A DNA stretch of 5,848 nucleotides from assembly GCA_033809415.1 (NCBI GenBank), contig JAPXLT010000294.1, forward strand, positions 1 to 5,848. Direction: 5' to 3'. This document shows, piece by piece, positions 1 to 5,665 of this stretch. The position numbers were made by a program, and so were the translations under genes. The DNA comes from JAQVUB01 sp033809415. Its GTDB lineage: Bacteria; Verrucomicrobiota; Lentisphaeria; Oligosphaerales; Oligosphaeraceae. Numbering within the stretch: position 1 is the stretch's first letter; every line of letters starts with the position of its first letter. The notes under the pieces are model-generated. The model saw only the letters and a list, made by a program, of their open reading frames with translations, ran no database searches and had not been told where the DNA came from.

Positions 1-156
1 GAGGCGATATGGAGCGCCGGCGGCTCGCCGGCATGAAGCCGGCTTCCCTCTTCCATCACCGAAAAATCAAAAAGTTCAAAAAAATCTCAAAAATGAGAAA
101 GGCTTTCAAGGCCAGCAACTTGCGCATCTGTTTTTTGAAAATCTTTCATAAAAAAC
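1..156 (+). repeat. Dispersed GCCGGC-core repeat, copy A (left part outside window)
   Basis: The window opens inside this repeat. It begins GAGGCGATATGGAGC, followed by three 11-bp units each headed by the palindrome GCCGGC (16-21, 27-32, 38-43), then CATCACCGAAAAATC and an A-rich tail to about 156. The same sequence recurs in inverted orientation at 1424-1570 (copy B, with one GCCGGC) and in direct orientation at 5591-5662 (copy C, which stops after the CATCACCGA part). CCGGC-ATGAA-GCCGG can fold into a tight stem-loop. The copy starts about 37 bp past the stop of the TPR-like gene. The ACGAA-rich end seen in copies B and C would lie left of the window. It is probably a non-autonomous element (MITE or REP type); that class is inferred, while the repetition is seen directly. 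Confidence 0.88.
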
Positions 157-193
157 AAGATTCTGGGTGATAGTAGTACGAAAACTTCAGGTC

Positions 194-1027
194 TCAGCGG
201 AAGCCGCCTCGGGAGACTCTGCCGCCGAAAGGTGCCTGCGCTCTTATTTTCTGCTGCGGGGGATTTTCCAGATGGAGTGCGAACCACTGTTCGCCGAAGG
301 CGGCGTTGCTGAAGCGTTTTGTGCGTCCGTTGACCAGGTGATCCCAGTTCTTTTCCAAAATCTCGCTTTCGCATTTTTTGCGCCCTTCATCAAGGATGGC
401 CACCGCTTCGGAGATGCGGTCTTCGGCAACTAGAATCCAGGAGTACAAGGCATAGAGCAGGGTGCCCTTTTCGTCTTTGAAACGACCAGTTCCTTTGTAG
501 AAGGCCTTTTCCAATTTTTTCAGATCGCCTTTTTTGTACATCAGAACCATTTGCATGGCCAGTGTCAGCGGTTCGAGAACTAGGGCCTTGTCCAGCAGAG
601 GTGCCGCGCTTTCAAAATCCTTGATCTGGAAGAGCATTTGTCCCTTGAAAGTATTGCATTGACGCAATACCAGCAGGTTCCATTTCTGGACAGGCTTGAG
701 ATCATCGAGGATTGCGATTGCCTCGCGAATACTGTCGGCCTGCTCCTTCTCGATTTGCGCCTGGAATTTTGGGCCGCTTTGCATTTTATTCTGCAGAGCC
801 ATGACTTTGCGTCGAAGCTGTTCCTGGCTGGCGATGATTTGGGCTTGCACGGCATTGAAAATCAATTCCATACGCTTACGAACCAGTAAAGTGATGGGTA
901 CGGTAACGGCGATAAAGGCAGCAAAGCCGGCCAAAGTGGCCCAGCCCCAGTGCTGCCCCTCGAACCCATAATAGACTCCACACCAAGCCAGGGTGGCCGC
1001 CAAAAACGCCAGTATAATCGTCAACAC
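194..1027 (-). CDS. Membrane-anchored TPR-like protein of unknown function
   Basis: This is a 277-residue protein. I place the start at the GTG at 1025-1027 because AAGGAGG lies 8 nt upstream; an ATG 17 codons further up (1078) has no comparable site and would put charged residues before the first membrane helix. Two hydrophobic segments, about residues 2-22 and 28-49, form a hairpin ending in the basic RKR at 50-52. A polar, probably coiled-coil stretch follows (about 53-110, rich in Q, E and K). Then come helix pairs resembling tetratricopeptide repeats, about 125-150 (GQMLFQIKDFESAAPLLDKAL) and 189-218 (YALYSWILVAEDRISEAVAI). The C-terminal 20 residues are basic and glycine-rich. The body is probably cytoplasmic and may scaffold protein contacts, which is inferred from fold only. 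It lies downstream of rnr on the same strand but is separated by about 690 bp of repeats, so co-transcription is doubtful. I do not recognise a named family. Confidence 0.82.
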   Translation of the reverse strand: MLTIILAFLAATLAWCGVYYGFEGQHWGWATLAGFAAFIAVTVPITLLVRKRMELIFNAVQAQIIASQEQLRRKVMALQNKMQSGPKFQAQIEKEQADSIREAIAILDDLKPVQKWNLLVLRQCNTFKGQMLFQIKDFESAAPLLDKALVLEPLTLAMQMVLMYKKGDLKKLEKAFYKGTGRFKDEKGTLLYALYSWILVAEDRISEAVAILDEGRKKCESEILEKNWDHLVNGRTKRFSNAAFGEQWFALHLENPPQQKIRAQAPFGGRVSRGGFR

Positions 1028-1034
1028 GTTCGAA

Positions 1035-1042
1035 TCCTCCTT
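1035..1042 (-). promoter_or_regulatory. Ribosome binding site that sets the GTG start of the TPR-like gene
   Basis: The minus strand reads AAGGAGGA followed by TTCGAAC and GTG. This is a near-perfect Shine-Dalgarno sequence with a normal 8-nt gap from AAGGAGG, and it decides the start in favour of GTG at 1027 over the in-frame ATG at 1078. Confidence 0.85.
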
Positions 1043-1068
1043 GGAAATAATCGTCAGTAAACAAAAGA

Positions 1069-1088
1069 CTGCCGACAAAAACCGGCAG
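1069..1088 (-). terminator. Hairpin with T-rich tail upstream of the TPR-like gene (possible terminator or leader structure)
   Basis: On the minus strand CTGCCG and CGGCAG can pair around an 8-nt T-rich loop, followed by TCTTTTGTTT. A 6-bp GC-rich stem with a broken T tract is a weak match to an intrinsic terminator. If real, it would stop transcripts arriving from rnr before they reach the TPR-like gene, about 40 nt upstream of its start. It could equally be a leader structure. Confidence 0.3.
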
Positions 1089-1106
1089 ACAGTGGAAGGG
1101 AAAAAG

Positions 1107-1126
1107 TTTTAGATGCTGTCGAATTA
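1107..1126 (+). repeat. 20-bp direct repeat, left copy
   Basis: TTTTAGATGCTGTCGAATTA here matches TTTTGGATGCTGTCGAATTA at 1693-1712 at 19 of 20 positions and in the same orientation. The two copies bracket the repeat block between rnr and the TPR-like gene. The left copy is 8 bp away from the inverted end at 1135; the right copy overlaps the other inverted end. Confidence 0.85.
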
Positions 1127-1134
1127 GACCGCCT

Positions 1135-1170
1135 CCAAAAAGGTTTTTAACCACGAAAGGCACGAAAAAG
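1135..1170 (+). repeat. Solo ACGAA-type repeat end
   Basis: CCAAAAAGG, a T run and AACCACGAA are followed by a second CACGAAAAAG. The first 23 bp form an inverted repeat with 1674-1698, interrupted only by a short length difference in the A/T run, and match the ACGAA end of copy C (5469-5502). It appears to be only the end of the dispersed repeat, without the GCCGGC core. AACCACGAA-type intergenic repeats are, from memory, common in Verrucomicrobia and Lentisphaerae genomes. Confidence 0.75.
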
Positions 1171-1198
1171 CTTGGCGCGGACTGATCGCCCGCAACCC

Positions 1199-1270
1199 AC
1201 ACGGACTTTACACGGACTTTACACGGACTTTACACGGACTTTACACGGACTTTACACGGACTTTACACAG
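1199..1270 (+). repeat. 11-bp tandem repeat, six copies of CACGGACTTTA
   Basis: Six identical head-to-tail copies of CACGGACTTTA run from 1200 to 1265, with partial matches on both sides (ACAC before, CACAGAC after). Perfect identity suggests recent expansion by slippage. The period of 11 bp is close to one helical turn and equals the spacing of the GCCGGC units in repeat copies A and C. No coding frame or gene crosses it. Confidence 0.95.
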
Positions 1271-1305
1271 ACGCCAGAGCAGCCGAACCGATGATATTGG
1301 GATTA

Positions 1306-1318
1306 GCCCTGTAAGGGC
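1306..1318 (+). repeat. Small GC hairpin GCCCT-GTA-AGGGC
   Basis: A perfect 5-bp inverted repeat with a 3-nt loop lies in the segment GGGATTAGCCCTGTAAGGGC. It resembles, from memory, fragments of another dispersed intergenic repeat of PVC genomes. There is no T tract, so it is not an intrinsic terminator. Confidence 0.5.
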
Positions 1319-1339
1319 GTGACATAATCTCAGTTCATT

Positions 1340-1424
1340 GTCCATTCAGTCCATTGTCCATTCAGCAGTCCATTCTTGTCCATTCGGTCCATCGCGTCCA
1401 TTCCTGTCCCTGTCCATCGTCCAT
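1340..1424 (+). repeat. Cluster of GTCCAT(T) words
   Basis: GTCCAT occurs at 1340, 1349, 1356, 1368, 1378, 1387, 1396, 1412 and 1419, with a degenerate GTCCCT at 1406. Spacing varies from 6 to 12 bp, so this is an irregular simple repeat rather than a strict tandem array. It abuts the tail of repeat copy B. An open frame here only translates the repeat and is not a gene. Confidence 0.85.
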
Positions 1425-1690
1425 AAAAAATCTTTCACAAAAAAGATTTTCAAAAAAAACGATGCCCAAGTTACTGGCCTTGAAGTTCTTTCTCATTTTA
1501 GAGAACTTTTTTTGAACTTTTTGAGTTTTCGGTGATGGGAGAGGGAAGCCGGCGCTCCATATCGCCTCCGACTAAAAAAGTAAAGCCGACCTTGACACAC
1601 AAGAATTTTGGTAGAGCAGGCTCATCCGTCAGAGCAGCAACCCCTATAAAAATTTTCGTGCTTTTTCGTGTGGTTCGTGGTTAAAAAATC
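1423..1690 (-). repeat. Dispersed GCCGGC-core repeat, copy B (near full length, inverted)
   Basis: Read on the minus strand from 1690, this copy has an ACGAA end (AACCACGAACCACACG), a middle with GACGGATGAGCCTGCTCT, then GGCTTTAC, CGGAGGCGATATGGAGC, one GCCGGC (1548-1553), CATCACCGA and an A-rich tail with AAAGATTTT palindromes. Its first half matches copy C and its second half matches copy A, so it joins the two into one element. Compared with A and C it lacks exactly two 11-bp GCCGGC units (22 bp). It begins about 30 bp past the rnr stop. Internal palindromes include GAGC-CT-GCTC and CTTG-TGTGT-CAAG. No protein is plausibly encoded. MITE or multi-hairpin REP element is the likely class. Confidence 0.88.
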
Positions 1691-1692
1691 CT

Positions 1693-1712
1693 TTTTGGAT
1701 GCTGTCGAATTA
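1693..1712 (+). repeat. 20-bp direct repeat, right copy
   Basis: Partner of 1107-1126 (19 of 20 identical). It lies 8 bp past the rnr stop codon and overlaps the inverted end CCTTTTTGG of the repeat block. It could be a duplicated target, or a short repeat present before the block arrived. Confidence 0.85.
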
Positions 1713-1720
1713 CTGACGCA

Positions 1721-3913
1721 TCAGCGGTGCTTCGGGCGCCCATGCCGCCGCGAAAAATCTGATTTTTTAGCAGGCGTGGGGGTATGCTGGCAGAAAAATG
1801 GGGTCAGGGTCAATTCGCCGCGGATGGGATCGGCAGTCTGGATCAGAAAATCCAGATTCGTGCGCGCCTGGAGGACTTCCCCGGTATTGTAGTTTTTCCA
1901 GAGGTGTTCTTTGCTGTTGAAGCGCCAGTCTTTCTTAGGGAGTTGCCAGGCATTGACGAAGCCGATCAGGCTGTAGTCCGGCAGAAAGACGGAAAGTCCT
2001 CCTTTGGTGGCACGGATGATGTTTCCGCGCAAGCGCAGCATGGGGTTGTCCTCTTTTTGTTTGATCAGGAAACGGAGCTTCATGCGGTCGGCAGCGGCAA
2101 AACTGGCCTGGTCGCAATTTTCCTCGAGCGCGGTGCAAGCTTGTGCCATCGTAGCAACCTGCTCTCGAGTGCGCAGTTTTTCACGTCGGTCGAAGGCAAG
2201 CAGCTGTTGATGGATGAGCAAATCCGGGTAGCGGCGAATCGGACTGGTGAAGTGGCAGTAGTCTTCCTTGCCGAGACCAAAATGACCTTCGCAGTTGACT
2301 CCATAATTGGCTCTGGGCAAATGCCGGAGAAAGGTCATGTGCAGCAGTTCCTGCAGAGGATGATTCACCAGGCTCGAGAGAAACTCGACCAGTTTCTTGC
2401 GGCTGTAAAAAGGGGTGATCTTGCGATTCAGAATCAAGGATGCCTCCGCAGTGAATTCATGCATCGAAGCCGCTTCCGGCTCGGCATGGTTGCGGAACAG
2501 CCCGGAAATCTTGTTTTTCTGCAATTCGAGCGCAATGCATTGATTGGCTGCCAGCATGAATTCCTCGACGAGGGCATGGGAGGCGTTGTGTTCGGTCTTC
2601 TGCAGACCGATGATTCGCGGGGGATGTTCGCTGCAAAGCACACGGACCTCCGGCATCTCCATCGGAAGGAACATTTCGTTTTTCTGACGGTAATAGCGCA
2701 TCGCTTCCGCAACGGACTTCAGGCGGAGGAGCAATTTCCGGATTTCATCGGGCAGAAGCGTTTGTTCACCTTCAAAAAACCGCATGACGTCATCGTAACA
2801 GAGGCGCCGTGACACTTTGATAGTGGTGTGAGCGCGCCGGAAAGAAAGAATTTGACCGGAATTCTTGGAGATGCGGATGAAGACCGTATGGGCACAGCGT
2901 GGCAGTCCCTCACGGAGGCAGCACAGCTCGTTGGACAAAGCGGCTGGCAGCATTGGCAAGGTACGCCCGGGCAGATACGAAGTGAAGCCGCGTTTCAAGG
3001 CTGCTTTGTCCAGGGAACTTGCATGGGGAACATAGCAGGCCACGTCAGCAATGTGGACAGCAACCGTGCATTCATCTTTACCTGGCCCGTCCGTATAGGA
3101 GAGCGCATCGTCGTAATCCCGTGCATCGACCGGATCAATGGTCACTGCAAGCAGTTTCGTGCAATCCTCCCGCGCTACCTCGAGCGGCTGCAAGGCAGCT
3201 GCTTTCGTCTCATCACGAATTGTGTATTTGGTCGGAATGCCAAATTCCTTGACGATGGCATTGAGGTCTCCGGTGACGGTTCCGCTGGCGGCGATACGGC
3301 TATCGAGCCGAGCACAAAGGCCGCCATGTTCCGGATGTTCATTAAGCAGAGTCGCCCGAACCCAGTCCCCCTCCTTGCTGCGGCTGAGAATTTTGCCGCC
3401 ATCGTCCTCGAACAGGCTCAGCAGCGGCGGCAATTCTTTGCGCAGGGGACGGATCGCCCAGCCTTGTCCATGGTGCACCAGACATCCGACAATTTCAGTG
3501 TGCTTGCGCTCGATTGTCTGCAAGATTTCCCCGCTGGGGCCTTTGGGATTTTCCGGATCCGTGATTTTCAGCCTGACCAAGTCTCCGGAGATGGAATTCC
3601 CAAGCATTCCGGGGGGTATGAACACATCGGGTTTCCCCGCCTGATCACCGGTCAGGGTGACAAAGCCGAAGCCCTGATTGTTGACATGGAGCCGACCTTC
3701 CACCTGGGTTGCAGAACCAGCGGCTTTATAGCGTTTCCCATCAAGTGCCGTCAGTTGCCCGTTGCTCAGCATTTCCTTGATGAGCTTCCGAAAACGTTTT
3801 TTGTCAAAATTTCCCAGCAGTTTTCGGAGAGCGGAACGGGTCATGCCCTTGTCCTGGGGTGCAGCAGCCACAAGACGCAGGATTTTCTCCTTTATTTTCT
3901 GGTCATTTGCCAT
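1721..3913 (-). CDS. rnr: Ribonuclease R (3'-5' exoribonuclease, RNB family)
   Basis: A complete 730-residue protein with RNase R domain order: winged-helix N-terminus (about 5-65), two cold-shock/OB domains (about 70-120 with GFGFVTL, and 133-205), the RNB catalytic domain (about 245-575) and an S1-like domain (about 624-705). The metal-binding motif TIDPVDARDYDDA gives Asp260, 263, 266, 268 and 269, matching Asp272, 275, 278, 280 and 281 of E. coli RNase R. Tyr313 (FTSYLPGRTLPMLP) matches the RNA-stacking Tyr324, and HFTSPIRRYPDL is at 554-565. The enzyme degrades structured RNA processively from the 3' end, in rRNA and mRNA quality control. It is shorter than the 813-residue E. coli protein and ends in a short basic tail rather than a long lysine-rich one. 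The N-terminal winged helix favours RNase R over RNase II. The start ATG has GAGAGGGG about 13 nt upstream, a rather long gap. It is transcribed divergently from the racemase-like gene. Confidence 0.94.
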   Translation of the reverse strand: MANDQKIKEKILRLVAAAPQDKGMTRSALRKLLGNFDKKRFRKLIKEMLSNGQLTALDGKRYKAAGSATQVEGRLHVNNQGFGFVTLTGDQAGKPDVFIPPGMLGNSISGDLVRLKITDPENPKGPSGEILQTIERKHTEIVGCLVHHGQGWAIRPLRKELPPLLSLFEDDGGKILSRSKEGDWVRATLLNEHPEHGGLCARLDSRIAASGTVTGDLNAIVKEFGIPTKYTIRDETKAAALQPLEVAREDCTKLLAVTIDPVDARDYDDALSYTDGPGKDECTVAVHIADVACYVPHASSLDKAALKRGFTSYLPGRTLPMLPAALSNELCCLREGLPRCAHTVFIRISKNSGQILSFRRAHTTIKVSRRLCYDDVMRFFEGEQTLLPDEIRKLLLRLKSVAEAMRYYRQKNEMFLPMEMPEVRVLCSEHPPRIIGLQKTEHNASHALVEEFMLAANQCIALELQKNKISGLFRNHAEPEAASMHEFTAEASLILNRKITPFYSRKKLVEFLSSLVNHPLQELLHMTFLRHLPRANYGVNCEGHFGLGKEDYCHFTSPIRRYPDLLIHQQLLAFDRREKLRTREQVATMAQACTALEENCDQASFAAADRMKLRFLIKQKEDNPMLRLRGNIIRATKGGLSVFLPDYSLIGFVNAWQLPKKDWRFNSKEHLWKNYNTGEVLQARTNLDFLIQTADPIRGELTLTPFFCQHTPTPAKKSDFSRRHGRPKHR

Positions 3914-3977
3914 GATAATATTTGTTCCCCTCTCCTGATTTCTCGAGCGATAAATGTAGCGCTGCTTTAAATTTAAA

Positions 3978-4007
3978 ATAATGTAAGCCGGCTTTCCCTG
4001 ATTTCAA
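3978..4007 (-). promoter_or_regulatory. Candidate promoter for rnr
   Basis: On the minus strand TTGAAA (4007-4002) and CATTAT (3983-3978) are separated by 18 bp, a fair sigma-70-type match (5/6 and 4/6). It would give a leader of roughly 60 nt before the rnr ATG. The -35 lies next to the palindrome at 4010-4021. Pattern match only. Confidence 0.35.
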
Positions 4008-4009
4008 TA

Positions 4010-4021
4010 CCGGATATCCGG
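4010..4021. promoter_or_regulatory. 12-bp perfect palindrome in the divergent promoter region (possible operator)
   Basis: CCGGATATCCGG is perfectly self-complementary. It lies about 100 bp upstream of rnr and about 150 bp upstream of the racemase-like gene, immediately beside the candidate rnr -35. This is where a dimeric regulator shared by both genes could bind. There is no second copy in the window, so function is only inferred. Confidence 0.35.
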
Positions 4022-4056
4022 ATTATAGTATTGGGTAGCCGAGGAATTCTTTTTGA

Positions 4057-4114
4057 ACAACGAAATGCCCGAAAGGACACGAAAAACTTCGTGTCCATTA
4101 GTGTCTTTCGTTGT
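4057..4114 (+). repeat. Long ACGAA-type inverted repeat upstream of the racemase-like gene
   Basis: Two 27-nt arms flank a 4-nt loop (4084-4087). The outer 9 bp (ACAACGAAA / TTTCGTTGT) and inner 9 bp (GGACACGAA / TTCGTGTCC) pair perfectly, and 4 of the 9 middle positions also pair, giving 22 of 27. The GGACACGAA words tie it to the ACGAA repeat family elsewhere in the window. It ends 53 bp before the ATG at 4168, so it may lie in the 5' leader. No T tract follows on either strand, so it is not a standard terminator. Confidence 0.8.
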
Positions 4115-4156
4115 AAAAAAACTGTCAGTGATCCGTTCAGTTTTTAACATAGAAAA

Positions 4157-4161
4157 AAGGG
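4157..4161 (+). promoter_or_regulatory. Ribosome binding site of the racemase-like gene
   Basis: AAGGG lies 6 nt upstream of the ATG at 4168 in an A-rich context (AGAAAAAAGGGAAAAGG). It supports this ATG; no other in-frame start lies upstream in a better context. Confidence 0.6.
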
Positions 4162-4167
4162 AAAAGG

Positions 4168-5454
4168 ATGACCACTTTTGTATCAAAATCCGGTTTGCAG
4201 ATGGCCTTGACTGCCGCAGATAAAGAGGAAGTGCTGAAAAAGGCTTTGGCTGCATTTGGCCGGCCGTTGAAGAAAGTTTTGATTATTCCTCCGGATATCA
4301 CGCGTTTGAATTCGGATGCCGGTTTTTTGACTGATCTTCTGTACAAGTTGCTCAGCCCTACCGCCCAAGTTGATATTATCCCGGCTTTGGGCACGCATTT
4401 CCCGATGGGGGAAGTCGAGCTTCGTGCAATGTTCGGCAAGAATATTCCGCTGGATCGTTTCAAGGTGCATGATTGGCGCAATGACGTCAGGACCCTTGGG
4501 GAGGTTCCCGGGAATTTGATCAAAGAGTGGTCTGAAGGGAAAGTAGACTATTCGGTTCAGGTTCAGTGCAACAACCTGCTGTTTGCCGGCTATGATCTGA
4601 TTCTTTCAGTTGGCCAGGTAGTGCCGCACGAAGTCGTTGGCATGGCCAACTATACGAAAAATATCATGGTTGGCGTGGGCGGTTCCGATATGATCAACAA
4701 ATCCCATTTTCTGGGGGCCTGCTATGGCATGGAACGCCTGATGGGCATCAATGACACCCCAGTGCGGAAACTTTTTAATTACGGAGTGAAGACCTTTCTG
4801 TCGGACTTACCGATTCTGTATGTGCTCACGGTCATGGCGAAAAATCAGGAAACCGGCGCGATGGATATGAAGGGGCTCTTTGTCGGAGATGGGGAAAAAC
4901 CCTTTGACGAGGCGGTCAAACTCAGCCAGCAGACGAATTTTGACCTGCTCGATGAACCGCTGAAAAAAGTCCTGGTCTATCTGGACCCCGAAGAATTCAA
5001 GACGACTTGGCTGGGCAACAAGTCCGTTTATCGCACGCGCATGGCTATTGCCGACGACGGGGAATTGATCGTCATGGCACCCGGCTTGAAACAGTTCGGG
5101 GAAGACCCGCAAATCGACAAGCTGATCCGAAAATATGGCTACAAAGGAACTCCGGCCACCCTGAAGGCCGTCGCTGAAAATGATGACCTCCGGCAGAATC
5201 TCAGCGCGGCGGCTCACCTGATCCACGGATCGAGTGAAGGACGCTTCACCATCCGCTACTGCCCGGGAGGAGGCGTGAGCCGTCAGGAAATCGAAGGGGT
5301 CGGATTTGCCTATGGAGACTTGGCCGAAGTCGAACGGAAATATCAGCCGGAAAAACTCAAAGACGGATATAACCGCCTGAGTAACGGCGAAGAAATCTTC
5401 TATATCAGCAATCCGGCCCTAGGACTATGGGCACTCAAAAAACAGTTTGCATGA
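4168..5454 (+). CDS. LarA-like nickel-dependent 2-hydroxyacid racemase/epimerase (DUF2088 family)
   Basis: A complete 428-residue protein, close to the 424 residues of Lactobacillus plantarum LarA. The active-site residues of that family are visible: DITR at 43-46 (LarA Asp72 and Arg75), His77 in GTHFPM (His108), His154 in VPHEVVG (His174), Lys164 in YTKNIMVG (Lys184, covalent anchor of the nickel-pincer nucleotide cofactor) and His180 in KSHFLG (His200, nickel ligand). The 10- and 16-residue spacings from His154 to Lys164 to His180 equal those in LarA. Lys285 may match Lys298. The family interconverts 2-hydroxyacid stereoisomers by hydride transfer; members act on lactate, malate, phenyllactate or sugar acids, and the substrate here cannot be read from sequence. 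It is probably cytoplasmic, with no signal peptide. No larB, larC or larE cofactor gene is in the window, and neighbours give no pathway. I leave the symbol blank because paralogues differ in substrate. Confidence 0.87.
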   Translation: MTTFVSKSGLQMALTAADKEEVLKKALAAFGRPLKKVLIIPPDITRLNSDAGFLTDLLYKLLSPTAQVDIIPALGTHFPMGEVELRAMFGKNIPLDRFKVHDWRNDVRTLGEVPGNLIKEWSEGKVDYSVQVQCNNLLFAGYDLILSVGQVVPHEVVGMANYTKNIMVGVGGSDMINKSHFLGACYGMERLMGINDTPVRKLFNYGVKTFLSDLPILYVLTVMAKNQETGAMDMKGLFVGDGEKPFDEAVKLSQQTNFDLLDEPLKKVLVYLDPEEFKTTWLGNKSVYRTRMAIADDGELIVMAPGLKQFGEDPQIDKLIRKYGYKGTPATLKAVAENDDLRQNLSAAAHLIHGSSEGRFTIRYCPGGGVSRQEIEGVGFAYGDLAEVERKYQPEKLKDGYNRLSNGEEIFYISNPALGLWALKKQFA

Positions 5455-5468
5455 GGGTGCAGGGTGCA
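5455..5468 (+). repeat. Two tandem GGGTGCA units directly after the racemase-like gene
   Basis: GGGTGCA is repeated twice head to tail starting at the base after the stop codon, and then runs straight into the ACGAA end of repeat copy C. Too short to interpret. Confidence 0.5.
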
Positions 5469-5665
5469 GGTTTTTAACCACGAACCACACGAAAAGGCAC
5501 GAAAATTTTTTATAGGGTTGCTGCTTTGACGGATGAGCCTGCTCTGGCAAAATTCTTGTGTGACAAGACCGGCTTTACGCAATTGCGTCGGAGGCGATAT
5601 GGAGCGCCGGCGGCTCGCCGGCATGAAGCCGGTCTTCCTCTCTCATCACCGAGAAATCAAAAAAC
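5469..5665 (+). repeat. Dispersed GCCGGC-core repeat, copy C (tail truncated)
   Basis: This copy starts GGTTTTTAACCACGAACC, runs through GACGGATGAGCCTGCTCT and the GCCGGC units at 5606, 5617 and 5628 (the third is GCCGGT), and ends soon after CATCACCGA. It closely matches copy B over the first half and copy A over the core, but the A-rich tail is missing. Palindromes inside include CTTGT-GTG-ACAAG (5554-5566), the perfect 12-mer ACGCAATTGCGT (5577-5588) and the GCCGGC stems. It begins 14 bp after the racemase-like stop and fills the gap between convergent genes, where its hairpins could affect mRNA 3' ends. No T tract follows the GC-rich stems. Confidence 0.88.

Noticed and set aside
1028..1078. 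N-terminal extension of the TPR-like protein to the ATG at 1078
   Set aside because: The GTG at 1027 has a near-perfect Shine-Dalgarno 8 nt upstream that lies inside this extension, and the first membrane helix starts right after the GTG.
1199..1424. CRISPR array or origin iterons
   Set aside because: The 11-bp units have no spacers and the GTCCAT words are irregularly spaced; no cas, rep or dnaA gene is nearby.
1338..1535. 65-codon plus-strand frame across the GTCCAT cluster and repeat copy B
   Set aside because: It translates simple repeats and the dispersed element; there is no ribosome binding site.
1784..2812. Long plus-strand open frame (342 codons) opposite rnr
   Set aside because: It is antisense to the strongly supported RNase R gene, has no recognisable domain, and no ribosome site sets its start.
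2828..3970. Plus-strand open frame of 380 codons opposite the rnr 5' half
   Set aside because: It is a shadow of the rnr codon pattern; the residue composition is not protein-like and it overlaps the rnr promoter region.
4122..4150. CTGTCA-N17-TAACAT as promoter of the racemase-like gene
   Set aside because: It would start transcription only about 10 nt before the ATG, leaving no room for the ribosome site; the match to consensus is also weak.
4004..4255. Minus-strand frame across the ACGAA hairpin reading TTKDTNGHE
   Set aside because: This is the translation of ACGAA-type intergenic repeats, often mis-annotated as protein; it overlaps the start of the racemase-like gene.
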